A DNA stretch of 64,000 bases from NCBI RefSeq assembly GCF_016862175.1, contig NZ_BOML01000019.1:62001-126000 (forward strand), given 5' to 3'. The stretch is from Paractinoplanes durhamensis (GTDB lineage Bacteria > Actinomycetota > Actinomycetes > Mycobacteriales > Micromonosporaceae). Below are positions 40,136 to 48,182 of this stretch, in pieces; the first letter of the stretch is position 1; each line of letters starts with the position of its first letter. The notes beneath the pieces were generated by a model, which did no database searches, had not been told where the DNA came from, and saw nothing but the letters and a program-made list of their open reading frames with translations. A program made the translations under genes and the position numbers.

Positions 40136-41288
40136 GCTCAGCGACGAACAGCGCCTCTTCCGCGAGGTGCTCCGCGACTTCGTCGACCGGGAGATCCGCC
40201 CGGTCGCCCAGGAATGGGAGGAGTCCGGCCGCTACCCCACCGAGATCGTCGCCACCATGCGTGAGCTGGGCCTGTTCGGGCTGACCGTGCCCGAGGAGTA
40301 CGGCGGGCTCGGCGCCGACATGATCAGTTTCGCGCTGGTGTTCGAGGAGATCGCCAAGGGCTGGATGGGTGTCGCCGGCATCCTCGGCAGCCACTCGCTG
40401 TCCTGCTGGCTGATCGCCCGGCACGGCACCGAGGAGCAGAAACAGCGCTACCTGCCGGACCTGGCGAGCGGCAGACGGCGTACCGGAATCGCGTTGACCG
40501 AACCGGATGCCGGCACCGATCTGCAGGGCATCGCCACCGTCGCCGTTCGCGACGGCGACGACTATGTGATCACCGGGCGCAAGACGTGGATCACGAATGC
40601 CCGGCATGCCGATCCGCTGCCGGTGCTCTGCAAGACCGACCCGGCCGCCGCGCCCGCGCACAAGGGCATGTCGGTGCTGCTGGTGGACGCGGGCACGCCC
40701 GGTTTCACGGTGGAGCGGGATCTGCCGAAGCTGGGCTACAAGGGCACCGAGTCGTGCGAGGTGCTGCTCGATGCCGTCCGGGTCCCGGCCGCCAACCTGC
40801 TCGGCGGCGTCGAGGGCCGCGGCATGCAGCAGGTGCTGGCCGGGTTGGAGACCGGCCGGATCAACGTCGCCGCGCGGGCGCTCGGCATCGCCCAGGCCGC
40901 CTACGACGAGGCGCTGCGCTACGCGGGCGAGCGAAAGGCGTTCGGGCAGGCGATCGGGGGTTTCCAGGCCGTCCAGCTGAAGATCGCCGAGATGGCCGCC
41001 CAGGTCCAGGCCGCCCGCCTGCTGGTCTATTGGGCGGCGTCCCGGTCGGACGGCGGCCACCGGGTCGACATGGAGGCCGGGATGGCCAAGGCGTTCGCGT
41101 CGGAGGCCGCCGTCTCCTGCGCCCTGAACGCGATGCAGATCCACGGCGGCTACGGCTATTCCAAGGAGTTCGTGGTGGAACGGCTCTACCGAGACGCCCC
41201 GCTGATGATGATCGGCGAAGGCACCAACGACATCCAGCGCATCGTGATCGCTCGCGCGTTGCTGGCCGGCACGGCGTCGATCGGATGA
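40125..41288 (+). CDS. Acyl-CoA dehydrogenase
   Basis: The protein has 387 residues from ATG 40125. It has all classical elements: PEEYGGLGADMISFALVFEE, the flavin loops GIALTEPDAGTD and GRKTWITNA, YKGTESCEVLLDAVRVP, ERKAFGQAIGGFQAVQ, and the C-terminal MQIHGGYGYSKEFVVERLYRDA followed by EGTNDIQRIVIAR. The Glu in IGEGTN is the usual catalytic-base position of the short-chain group. It introduces the alpha-beta double bond that the hotdog pair would hydrate. It overlaps the DUF35 gene by 11 bases. Confidence 0.92.
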   Translation: MDFELSDEQRLFREVLRDFVDREIRPVAQEWEESGRYPTEIVATMRELGLFGLTVPEEYGGLGADMISFALVFEEIAKGWMGVAGILGSHSLSCWLIARHGTEEQKQRYLPDLASGRRRTGIALTEPDAGTDLQGIATVAVRDGDDYVITGRKTWITNARHADPLPVLCKTDPAAAPAHKGMSVLLVDAGTPGFTVERDLPKLGYKGTESCEVLLDAVRVPAANLLGGVEGRGMQQVLAGLETGRINVAARALGIAQAAYDEALRYAGERKAFGQAIGGFQAVQLKIAEMAAQVQAARLLVYWAASRSDGGHRVDMEAGMAKAFASEAAVSCALNAMQIHGGYGYSKEFVVERLYRDAPLMMIGEGTNDIQRIVIARALLAGTASIG

Positions 41289-42100
41289 GGTCGTATCTCT
41301 ACGTCCCCGGCAACCGGCCGTCGATGCTGGCGACGGCGCTGTCCCGGGGTGCGGACGCGCTGATCGTCGACCTCGAGGACGCGGTCCCGCCCGGCGAGAA
41401 GTCCGCCGCCCGGGACGCGGTCGCCGGTTGGCTGCGGACCCTGCCGGAGGGCTCGCCGGTCTACGTCCGGATCAACGAGGGCAAGGACGGCCTGGCGGAC
41501 GCGTCGGCGGTGGCCGGTCCCGCCCTGCGCGGCCTCTGCGTGGCCAAGGCCGGCACCGTCGACCAGCTGGCCGGGATCACCGCCGAGCTGGACCGGGCCG
41601 GCGCGCCCGCCACGGTCGAGCTGGTCCCGCTGCTGGAGACGGCCCAGGCCATCCTGTCGGCCCCCGCGCTGGCGGCGGCTCCGCGGGTGCGTCGCCTTCA
41701 GATCGGCGAAGCCGACCTGGCGGCCGAGCTCGGGGTCACCCTGGGTGCGGACGAGCGGGAGCTCATTTACGTACGCTCCGCCGTGGTCCTCGCCTCCGCC
41801 TCCGCCGGCATCGAACCGCCCGCCGCCGCCGTGACCACCGACTTCCGCGATCTCGACCGTCTCCGCCGCACCACGGCGGCCCTGAAACGGCTGGGTTTCC
41901 GGGGCCGGGCGTGCATCCATCCGGCCCAGATCCCGGTGGTCAACGACGTCTTCACCCCGGCCCCGGCGCAGCTGGCGGCCGCGCGGGACCTGATCGAGCG
42001 CTTCGAGGCGGCCGGCGGCGGGGTGTGCCTGGACGCCCGGGGCCGCATGGTCGACCTCGCGGTGGTGCGCGAGGCCCGCCGGACTCTCCGCGACGGGTGA
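41285..42100 (+). CDS. CitE/HpcH-type CoA-ester lyase
   Basis: The protein has 271 residues. RSYLYVPGNRPSMLATAL, LIVDLEDAVPPGEKSAAR, VYVRINE, VELVPLLETAQAI and LQIGEADLAAELG are the family signature segments with the metal-binding Glu/Asp. CIHPAQIPVVNDVFTP closes it. Relatives cleave malyl-, citramalyl- or beta-methylmalyl-CoA. As the last gene of the eleven-gene operon it would release acetyl-CoA or propionyl-CoA plus a keto acid such as pyruvate or glyoxylate, the exit of the pathway. Confidence 0.88.
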   Translation: MRSYLYVPGNRPSMLATALSRGADALIVDLEDAVPPGEKSAARDAVAGWLRTLPEGSPVYVRINEGKDGLADASAVAGPALRGLCVAKAGTVDQLAGITAELDRAGAPATVELVPLLETAQAILSAPALAAAPRVRRLQIGEADLAAELGVTLGADERELIYVRSAVVLASASAGIEPPAAAVTTDFRDLDRLRRTTAALKRLGFRGRACIHPAQIPVVNDVFTPAPAQLAAARDLIERFEAAGGGVCLDARGRMVDLAVVREARRTLRDG

Positions 42101-42151
42101 ACGTTCCGGGTTGAACTCCCACCGGCCTGACCGCGATGGGAGGGTTGTCGG

Positions 42152-44044
42152 GTGGACCAGGCCTACCAGGTGATCGACGGACGGCTTCGCGATCTCCTCC
42201 TCGCCCAGCCGGTGTTCTTCGTCGGCACCCTGCCGGACGGGCCCGGCGGGCAGATCGACCTGGCGCCGCATGCCGCCGCCGGTGGCCTGGCGGTGCTGGA
42301 CGATCAGCGGATCGCCTACCTGAGCGACGGCAGCGACGCCGAGATGGTCGAGCACCTGCGGGCGAACGGCCGGATCACCCTGCTGTGTGCCGTGCGGGAC
42401 AGCTCACGGGTCGTCCGGTTGCAGGGTCGCGGCCAGGTGGTCGATCCCGGCGACCCCGGCTTCGGTCAGCTCATGACGCTGTTCCCGGATGCCCCGGCCG
42501 GCGATCGGCGCCCGGTCGTCGAGGTCACCGTCGAGCAGGTCAACGAGTCGTCCGAGCCCGAGCCCGCGGCCCCCGCGGTCTACCCGCCGCCGGTCGAGCC
42601 GCCGGACCGGTGGATCTTCCGGATCCCGATCCTGCGTGTCATCCGCAACCAGCACGAGGACTGCGTGCGCAGGTACGACCGAGACCTCCTCGCCTATTTC
42701 GACGCGACCCACCGGATCGACGACGCCGAGCGAACGGAGGCGCGTCCCGCCGTCATCCGCAGCCTTCACCCGATCGACGTTCGGCAGGCCTGGCTCGAAC
42801 TGATGTGGCGGATCAAACCGTCGCTGGTCTGGACCGCGGTGTGGCCGGCGCCGTGGATCTATGGTTTCGGCGCGTGGCTGCTGGCGTGGTCACCGGCGGC
42901 CGGGGAGGGCAAGGCGATCTGGCTCGCCGGCGCCTTGGCCTACCTGCACTGGTACATGGCCGCGGTTTTCTGCGGCGGGAAGTTTCAGGAATCGGTCATC
43001 GTGTCCGCGTCGGATATCCGGATTCCCCGGTATTGCCAGGTGCTCGGTGCGGTCCTGTTCGTCGCCGGGCTGGCACTGGCGCCGTCCACGCTGTCGGTCG
43101 GCGCCCTGCTCCCGGCGATGGGCGCGATCCTGATCGCCGCGGCGCTCACCTTCCTGGTCGCCCTGCTGGTCGCGACGACGGTGAACTGGATTCCCCGGTT
43201 CCGGCCACGCGCGGCGATCTACATGACCGAGGTCGCGCTCCTCAGCCTGGCGGCCTCCGGGCCGAGGCCGGACTGGCCGCAGTGGCTCGTGCGCGGACTG
43301 TGGACCGGGTTGTGGGCGAGCTGCGCCTTCGCGGCGTCGTTGGTCATCATGCTGATCGCCGTGTTTCTCGCCACCAGCCTGTACGTCCGGTGGAAGAACC
43401 GCCGCTACGCCGCGGCCGAGCTGCTGCAGACCCTCCTCTGGCTGGTGATGCGCATCGACGACGCGGGCAGGCCCGAGGCGGACCGATCGGAGCTGAGTCG
43501 CCGATACCAGCCGCCGGACCCGCTCAGGATCGCCGTGGCTCTGGAATACCTGGCCACGGTCATCGAGGAATCGCTCCCGAAGGCCCTCGACTGCGGCGAC
43601 CGGAGCGGCACCCGGGCGATCTCGGAGCACTGCCGGGGCATCGCGGCCTCGGTCCGGGCCCTGAAGACCGAGCGCTTGCTCGACCAGCGGACCTCGTCCG
43701 ACGCCCTGGCCGCCGCGCTCGCCAACGCGATCGTCCCGGTTGCCCTCGGTGACTGGAAATCCCTGGCCTACGTCGAGCCGGCCGACCTGCCGCAGACGGT
43801 CTCCGCATGGACCCGCACCCTGCGATGGATCGGCCGGCTCGTCGCGGCCGCGATGCCGCTGGCCGTCATCCTGTTCCTCCAGGCCACCACGCACGGCAGC
43901 GACAAACAGCTGGAACCGCTCGTCCCGGTCGCCGCCACCTGGCTGCTGGTCTCCATCGTGACCTGGATCGACCCCGGCGGCGGCGACCGCTCCGCCGGCG
44001 TCCGGAACCTGCTGGGCGCGGTCCCCGGCGTCAAGGCGAACTGA
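42152..44044 (+). CDS. Flavin split-barrel (PPOX-like) domain fused to a polytopic membrane domain
   Basis: The protein has 630 residues, from GTG 42152 with GGGAGGG upstream. Residues 1-~145 match the pyridoxamine-phosphate-oxidase-like split barrel (QPVFFVGTLPDGPGGQIDL, RIAYLSDGSDAEMVEHLRANGRITLLCAV, VVRLQGRGQVVDPGDPGF). After a Pro-rich linker about eight membrane helices follow (WIYGFGAWLLAW, GAVLFVAGLALAP, MGAILIAAALTFLVALLVA, FAASLVIMLIAVFLA and others), with two long soluble stretches, and helices near the C terminus. I know no named protein with this full layout. It starts 51 bases after the CoA lyase but has its own ribosome site, so it may be a separate unit. Confidence 0.7.
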   Translation: MDQAYQVIDGRLRDLLLAQPVFFVGTLPDGPGGQIDLAPHAAAGGLAVLDDQRIAYLSDGSDAEMVEHLRANGRITLLCAVRDSSRVVRLQGRGQVVDPGDPGFGQLMTLFPDAPAGDRRPVVEVTVEQVNESSEPEPAAPAVYPPPVEPPDRWIFRIPILRVIRNQHEDCVRRYDRDLLAYFDATHRIDDAERTEARPAVIRSLHPIDVRQAWLELMWRIKPSLVWTAVWPAPWIYGFGAWLLAWSPAAGEGKAIWLAGALAYLHWYMAAVFCGGKFQESVIVSASDIRIPRYCQVLGAVLFVAGLALAPSTLSVGALLPAMGAILIAAALTFLVALLVATTVNWIPRFRPRAAIYMTEVALLSLAASGPRPDWPQWLVRGLWTGLWASCAFAASLVIMLIAVFLATSLYVRWKNRRYAAAELLQTLLWLVMRIDDAGRPEADRSELSRRYQPPDPLRIAVALEYLATVIEESLPKALDCGDRSGTRAISEHCRGIAASVRALKTERLLDQRTSSDALAAALANAIVPVALGDWKSLAYVEPADLPQTVSAWTRTLRWIGRLVAAAMPLAVILFLQATTHGSDKQLEPLVPVAATWLLVSIVTWIDPGGGDRSAGVRNLLGAVPGVKAN

Positions 44045-44082
44045 GCTCGGCGGGACGGCGGCAGTCGCGCCGAGCTGGCACC

Positions 44083-45147
44083 ATGCTGCCCATGCTTGTC
44101 ACCCTCCGGCTGCCGGCCGCGATCCTTGCCGCCGCCGTGCTGACCGGCTGCGCCGCGACCGGGTCGGCCGGCGGGCCGAAGCCGGTTCCGTCCGAGGCGC
44201 TGACCCTGAAGGCGGACGGCAGCGTCCCGTGGGTGGACGAGCCGATCGACAGCGTCTACACCGCGCCGGCCGCACCGACGGTCGCCGAGGGCAGCAAGCC
44301 CTGCACGTCGGCTCAGCTCACCGGCCGGCTCGACAAATGGTGGAAGCCGAGCGGGGAGGCGGTGCTCGGCGGCCGGCTCCTCGGCGAGCTGGTCGTCACC
44401 AACGGATCCGGCGCCGGCTGCGTGCTGCAGGGCGAGGCCGGCGTGCGGCTGTTCAGCGCGGGCGCCGAGGTGCTGGTCGACCACGCGTCGAGCGTCAACG
44501 ACGAGGCCAAGCGGAAGGCGGTTCCGGTACCGGCGGGCGGGACCGCCACGATGCGCGTCGACTGGTCGGGCCCGTTCTGCGGGACGGCCCGGCCGCCGTA
44601 CGAGCTGCGGGTGACCCTGCCCCACGAAGGCGGCGAGCTGCGCGCCCCGATCGGTCCGCGCGACCATCCGGCGTGCAGCCGCAACCCGGAGTCGCCGGAC
44701 AGGCCGTCGTCCCACCTGTCCGCGAGCGTCTTCGACACCACGGTCGCCCCGGACCCGGCCGCCGGGGTGCGCTCGCCGCTGTGGGCGCTGACCGCCGCCG
44801 CGACCGGCCCGCAGCAGGCTCGTCCCGGCGCCCGGATCACCTACACGGTCACGCTGGCCAACCCCACCGCCGAGCCGGTCACCCTGCTGCCCTGCCCCGG
44901 CTACCTGCAGGAGATCAGCTCGTCGGCCGGGGGAGCGGTGAACGGTTCGAGCTACCGGCTCTACCGCCTGAACTGCCGCCCGGCGACCGCGGTCCCGGCG
45001 CACAGCGGCCTGCGTTTCGAGATGGTCGCCACGGTGCCGGAGACGGCCACGGCCGGCGGCAGCGTGCAGATCTCCTGGAAGCTGCAGACCGCACAGAGCC
45101 TGCCCAGCGAGCACCTGGTCGGCCTCCTCACCATCCCTGTGGTCTGA
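44083..45147 (+). CDS. Secreted lipoprotein
   Basis: This 354-residue protein starts at ATG 44083 (ATG 44092 also possible). A hydrophobic leader ends in the lipobox LTGC, followed by AATGSAGG. The mature protein has two beta-sandwich halves; the first resembles DUF4232-like domains of actinomycetes (LVVTNGSGAGCVLQGEAGVRLFSAG; VPAGGTATMRVDWSGPFCG). The second has ARITYTVTLANPTAEPVTLLPCPGYLQ. Function unknown; probably envelope-associated. It is followed after 6 bases by a macrodomain gene. Confidence 0.75.
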   Translation: MLPMLVTLRLPAAILAAAVLTGCAATGSAGGPKPVPSEALTLKADGSVPWVDEPIDSVYTAPAAPTVAEGSKPCTSAQLTGRLDKWWKPSGEAVLGGRLLGELVVTNGSGAGCVLQGEAGVRLFSAGAEVLVDHASSVNDEAKRKAVPVPAGGTATMRVDWSGPFCGTARPPYELRVTLPHEGGELRAPIGPRDHPACSRNPESPDRPSSHLSASVFDTTVAPDPAAGVRSPLWALTAAATGPQQARPGARITYTVTLANPTAEPVTLLPCPGYLQEISSSAGGAVNGSSYRLYRLNCRPATAVPAHSGLRFEMVATVPETATAGGSVQISWKLQTAQSLPSEHLVGLLTIPVV

Positions 45148-45153
45148 TGGGCC

Positions 45154-45630
45154 GTGCTTCCCCTGAAGATCATCAAAGGCGACGCGACAAGCCCGCAGGC
45201 CAAGGGCCCGAAGCTGATCGCCCACATCGCCAACGACCTCGGCGGCTGGGGCAAGGGTTTCGTCCTGGCCATCTCCCGCCGCTGGCCGGAGCCGGAACGC
45301 GCGTACCGCCAGTGGCACCGCGACCGCGCCCACAACGACTTCGGCCTGGGCGCCACCCAGCTGGTCCAGGTCCGCCCCGACATCTGGGTGGCGAACATGG
45401 TCGCCCAGCACGGCCTGAAATCCGGCAGCGCCGGCCCACCGATCCGCTACGACGCCGTGGAGCGCTGCCTGACCACGGTGGCCGAGCACGCCGCCGCGCT
45501 GTCGGCGTCGGTCCACATGCCGCGCATCGGTTGCGGCCTGGCCGGCGGCCGCTGGGACCGCATCGAGCCCCTGATCGTGACGGCGTTGTCCGCCCACGAC
45601 ATCCCGGTAACCGTCTACGACTTCGACTGA
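45154..45630 (+). CDS. Macrodomain protein (ADP-ribose-binding or -hydrolysing)
   Basis: The protein has 158 residues from GTG 45154. LIAHIANDLGGWGKGFVLAIS is the substrate loop of TARG1/ALC1-type macrodomains (N-D..G.WG.GF), YRQW follows, and MPRIGCGLAGGRWDRIEPLI is the second, phosphate-binding loop. Such stand-alone proteins remove ADP-ribose from glutamate or nucleic-acid phosphates, or bind O-acetyl-ADP-ribose. No toxin-like ADP-ribosyltransferase was recognised next to it. The 188 bases to the convergent gene hold a GC-rich palindrome (GCGGCCGCGGCCGC near 45658-45671) but no gene. Confidence 0.85.
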   Translation: MLPLKIIKGDATSPQAKGPKLIAHIANDLGGWGKGFVLAISRRWPEPERAYRQWHRDRAHNDFGLGATQLVQVRPDIWVANMVAQHGLKSGSAGPPIRYDAVERCLTTVAEHAAALSASVHMPRIGCGLAGGRWDRIEPLIVTALSAHDIPVTVYDFD

Positions 45631-45818
45631 GCGGCGCAAGCGTAATAGGGAGGCAGCGGCCGCGGCCGCCGCCTGCATGGAGGCCTTGAGAAAGCGCAGC
45701 GCACAGAAAAAAGCGGAAAATCCGGGTTTATGTACGCGGTGGAAGCGCAGCCCATCCGCGATGCTCGCGAACACCGCCCGGAAGGGTAGTGCCCATCGCA
45801 AGCGGAACAACGCGCGGG

Positions 45819-46991
45819 TCAACCGTTCGAGTGAAGCCGGTGGCCGACCGCGCTGACGGCTTCGAGCACCGTGGTGACGTCGGCGTCGTCGTGATTGGCG
45901 GTCAGTGACAGGCGCAGCATCGCGCCGGCCGAGGCGGGCGGGCCGACCAGGTTGGTGAAGACGCCGGCTTCGAAAAGGCCCGCCCAGAACGCCCCGGCCG
46001 CGGCCATGTCGGCGAACCGGACCGGGATGATCGGGGTGGTCGATGGCCGGGTGTCGTAGCCGAGCTCCCGCAACCCGCTGTGCAGCGCGCCGGCCAGATC
46101 AAGTGTGCGCGCGCGGCGTTCCGGCTCGGCCAAGATGATCTCCAGGGCGGCGAGGGCGGCGGCGGCCGAGGCGGGCGGCAGCGCCGTCGAGAACAGCACC
46201 GATCGCGCGTTGTGGTCGAGGTAGCGGATGTTGTCGGCTGAGCCGGCGAGGACCCCGCCGACCGATCCGAACGCCTTCGACAGCGCCCCGGTGATCAGAT
46301 CGATCCGCCCTTCGAGGCCGTACGAGGTGGCCAGGCCGCCCCCGTCCGGGCCGAACACCCCCATGTCGTGGGCGGCGTCGATGACGAGCTTCGCGTCGTA
46401 CTCCTCGGCCAGCGCGACCAGTCCGCGCAGGTCGGCGACGTCGCCCTCCATCGAGAAGACGCTGTCCGTGATGATCAGGCGGCCGCCGCCCGAAGGCGCG
46501 GCGGCGAGGCGTTCCCGCAGGTGGGCAAGGTCCCGATAGCTGCGCACCTTCCCCCACCCGAGCCGGACCGCGTCGATCAGCGAGGCGTGGTTGCGGGCGT
46601 CGGTGAACGCGATGTCATCCCGCCCGAGCAGCGCGGACAGGGCCAGGTTGGCCTGAAATCCGGAGCCGGTGACCGCCGCCGCTTCCTGGCCGAGGAACGC
46701 GGCGAGCCGCCCCTCCAGCTCGCGATGCAGGTCGAGGGTGCCGTTGAGCGCCCGCGATCCGCCAACCCCGGTGCCGAACCGGCGCACCGCGGCCACCGCC
46801 GCCTCGATGACCCGAGGGTGGGTGGACAACCCGAGGTAGTCACCGGAGCCGGCCATCAGCACCTTGCGCCCGTCGATGACGACGTGCGAGTCGCCGGTGC
46901 GTTCGGCGGCCGAGCGGAAGTACGCGTCGACGCCGTGCGCCTGCAGGATCGCCTCGGCCTGGTGCAGGCCGGGTTTCGCGAACGGGTCCAC
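45819..46991 (-). CDS. Glycine C-acetyltransferase / alpha-oxoamine synthase (KBL-like)
   Basis: This 390-residue PLP enzyme starts at GTG 46991; the start is uncertain because the GAGG is very close. VLMAGSGDYLGLSTHPRVIEAA, GTGVGGSRALNGTLDLHRELE, TGSGFQANLALSALLG, IITDSVFSMEGDVADL, VIDAAHDMGVFG and the lysine segment LITGALSKAFGSVGG are the family landmarks. Relatives are 2-amino-3-ketobutyrate CoA ligase, AONS and serine palmitoyltransferase. The divergent neighbour is a threonine-dehydrogenase-like enzyme, so threonine breakdown to glycine and acetyl-CoA is the most economical reading. Confidence 0.8.
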   Translation of the reverse strand: MDPFAKPGLHQAEAILQAHGVDAYFRSAAERTGDSHVVIDGRKVLMAGSGDYLGLSTHPRVIEAAVAAVRRFGTGVGGSRALNGTLDLHRELEGRLAAFLGQEAAAVTGSGFQANLALSALLGRDDIAFTDARNHASLIDAVRLGWGKVRSYRDLAHLRERLAAAPSGGGRLIITDSVFSMEGDVADLRGLVALAEEYDAKLVIDAAHDMGVFGPDGGGLATSYGLEGRIDLITGALSKAFGSVGGVLAGSADNIRYLDHNARSVLFSTALPPASAAAALAALEIILAEPERRARTLDLAGALHSGLRELGYDTRPSTTPIIPVRFADMAAAGAFWAGLFEAGVFTNLVGPPASAGAMLRLSLTANHDDADVTTVLEAVSAVGHRLHSNG

Positions 46992-47039
46992 GTCCTCATT
47001 GGATCGAACGGGAACGCAAAAAGACAGCCCGACCTGCGA

Positions 47040-47053
47040 TGTTATCGTTAACA
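47040..47053. promoter_or_regulatory. LacI-like operator over a leaderless promoter
   Basis: TGTTATCGTTAACA is a 14-base near-palindrome with a central CG, symmetric at 12 of 14 positions. It overlaps the box TATCGT (47043-47048), which is 6 bases before ATG 47055, so the dehydrogenase mRNA would be leaderless. The divergent KBL-like gene starts 49 bases away, so one regulator could control both. No regulator gene is adjacent. Confidence 0.5.
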
Positions 47054-47054
47054 C

Positions 47055-48017
47055 ATGCGCGTAGCCCGTCTGTTCGGTGCCGGTGATGTTCGGGTCCTCG
47101 ACGAGGAGGTTCCGGTCCCGGTCGCGGGTGAGGAACTCGTCGAGGTGACCAGCGTCGGCATCTGCGGCTCCGACCTGCACTGGTTCACCGAGGGCGCGAT
47201 CGGCGACGCCGTGCTCTCCCGCCCGCTCGTGCTCGGCCACGAGATGGCCGGCGTCATCCGCGGCGGACCGCGCGACGGCACCCGGGTGGCGATCGACCCG
47301 GCCATCCCGTGCGGCATCTGCGAGCCCTGCCTCGACGGCGACCCCAACCTCTGCCTGAACATCATCTTCTCCGGGCACGGCGGCACCGACGGTTCGCTGC
47401 GCCAGTTCATGGCCTGGCCGGCCCGCCGCCTGCACCCGCTGCCGGACGCGATCGGCGACGACGAGGGTGCCCTGCTCGAACCGCTCGGCGTCGCCCTGCA
47501 CGCCTACGACCTGGCCCACGCGAAGCTGGCGAGCACGGTCGCGGTGATCGGCTGCGGCCCGATCGGCCTGATGCTGATCCAGCTGGCCCGGCTCGGCGGC
47601 GCGACCCGGATCATCGCCGCCGACCCGCTGCCGCACCGGGCCGAAGCGGCCGCAAAGCTGGGAGCGGAGATCACCGAGGGCGAGGCCGACGTGGTTTTCG
47701 AGGTCTCCGGCTCGAACGAGGCGGTCGACGCCGCCCTGAAGGCCGCCAGGCCCGGCGCCCGGGTCGTCCTGGTCGGGATCCCGGACGGCGACACCACCAC
47801 GTTCACCGCGTCGCACGCCCGCCGCAAGGGCCTGACCCTGGTGATGTCCCGCCGGATGGGCGAGGTCTACCCGCGCGCCATCGACCTGGCCGCCCGCCGC
47901 CTGGTCGACCTGCCGCCGCTGGTGTCGACGGCGTTCCCGCTCACCGAGATCGCCGCCGCGCTCTCGACGGCCGCAGCCCGCGACGGCCTCAAGATCGTCG
48001 TCCACCCGCAGGCCTGA
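47055..48017 (+). CDS. Zinc-dependent alcohol / threonine 3-dehydrogenase-like enzyme
   Basis: This 320-residue MDR-family protein has a catalytic zinc set from GICGSDLHWF (Cys), LVLGHEMAG (His-Glu) and a downstream acid. The structural zinc is in CGICEPCLDGDPNLC (four cysteines). The cofactor site is AVIGCGPIGLMLIQLARLGG with ADPLPHR after it, suggesting NAD. L-threonine and polyol dehydrogenases share this form. Divergent pairing with a KBL-like gene supports threonine 3-dehydrogenase activity, though the protein is about 20 residues shorter than E. coli Tdh. Confidence 0.8.
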   Translation: MRVARLFGAGDVRVLDEEVPVPVAGEELVEVTSVGICGSDLHWFTEGAIGDAVLSRPLVLGHEMAGVIRGGPRDGTRVAIDPAIPCGICEPCLDGDPNLCLNIIFSGHGGTDGSLRQFMAWPARRLHPLPDAIGDDEGALLEPLGVALHAYDLAHAKLASTVAVIGCGPIGLMLIQLARLGGATRIIAADPLPHRAEAAAKLGAEITEGEADVVFEVSGSNEAVDAALKAARPGARVVLVGIPDGDTTTFTASHARRKGLTLVMSRRMGEVYPRAIDLAARRLVDLPPLVSTAFPLTEIAAALSTAAARDGLKIVVHPQA

Positions 48018-48131
48018 AGCGGCAATACCCGCAGGTTTGAAGCGGCGAATACCCGCCGGTAACCCGGCACACATCGGACGGTCACGCTACGCGTTGGTAG
48101 CGAAACTCTGGTGTGCAACCCATCGAAGTCT

Positions 48132-48153
48132 TAGCATCTACGAAATAATTTCG
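48132..48153 (+). promoter_or_regulatory. -10 box and operator palindrome of the acylase gene
   Basis: TAGCAT (48132-48137) is a TANNNT element. CGAAAT-A-ATTTCG (48141-48153) is a perfect 13-base palindrome just downstream, at about the start of transcription. A second short inverted repeat, TTCCC-TGAA-GGGAA (48163-48176), overlaps the ribosome site. This points to specific regulation of the secreted acylase. No clear -35 is present. Confidence 0.5.
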
Positions 48154-48182
48154 CGTTCGCGTTTCCCTGAAGGGAAGCCTCC

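Noticed and set aside
40125..41288. Part of a steroid-degradation cluster
   Set aside because: Hotdog, DUF35 and thiolase-like genes recall steroid side-chain catabolism, but no ring-degradation genes (Kst, Hsa, P450) are present in the window.
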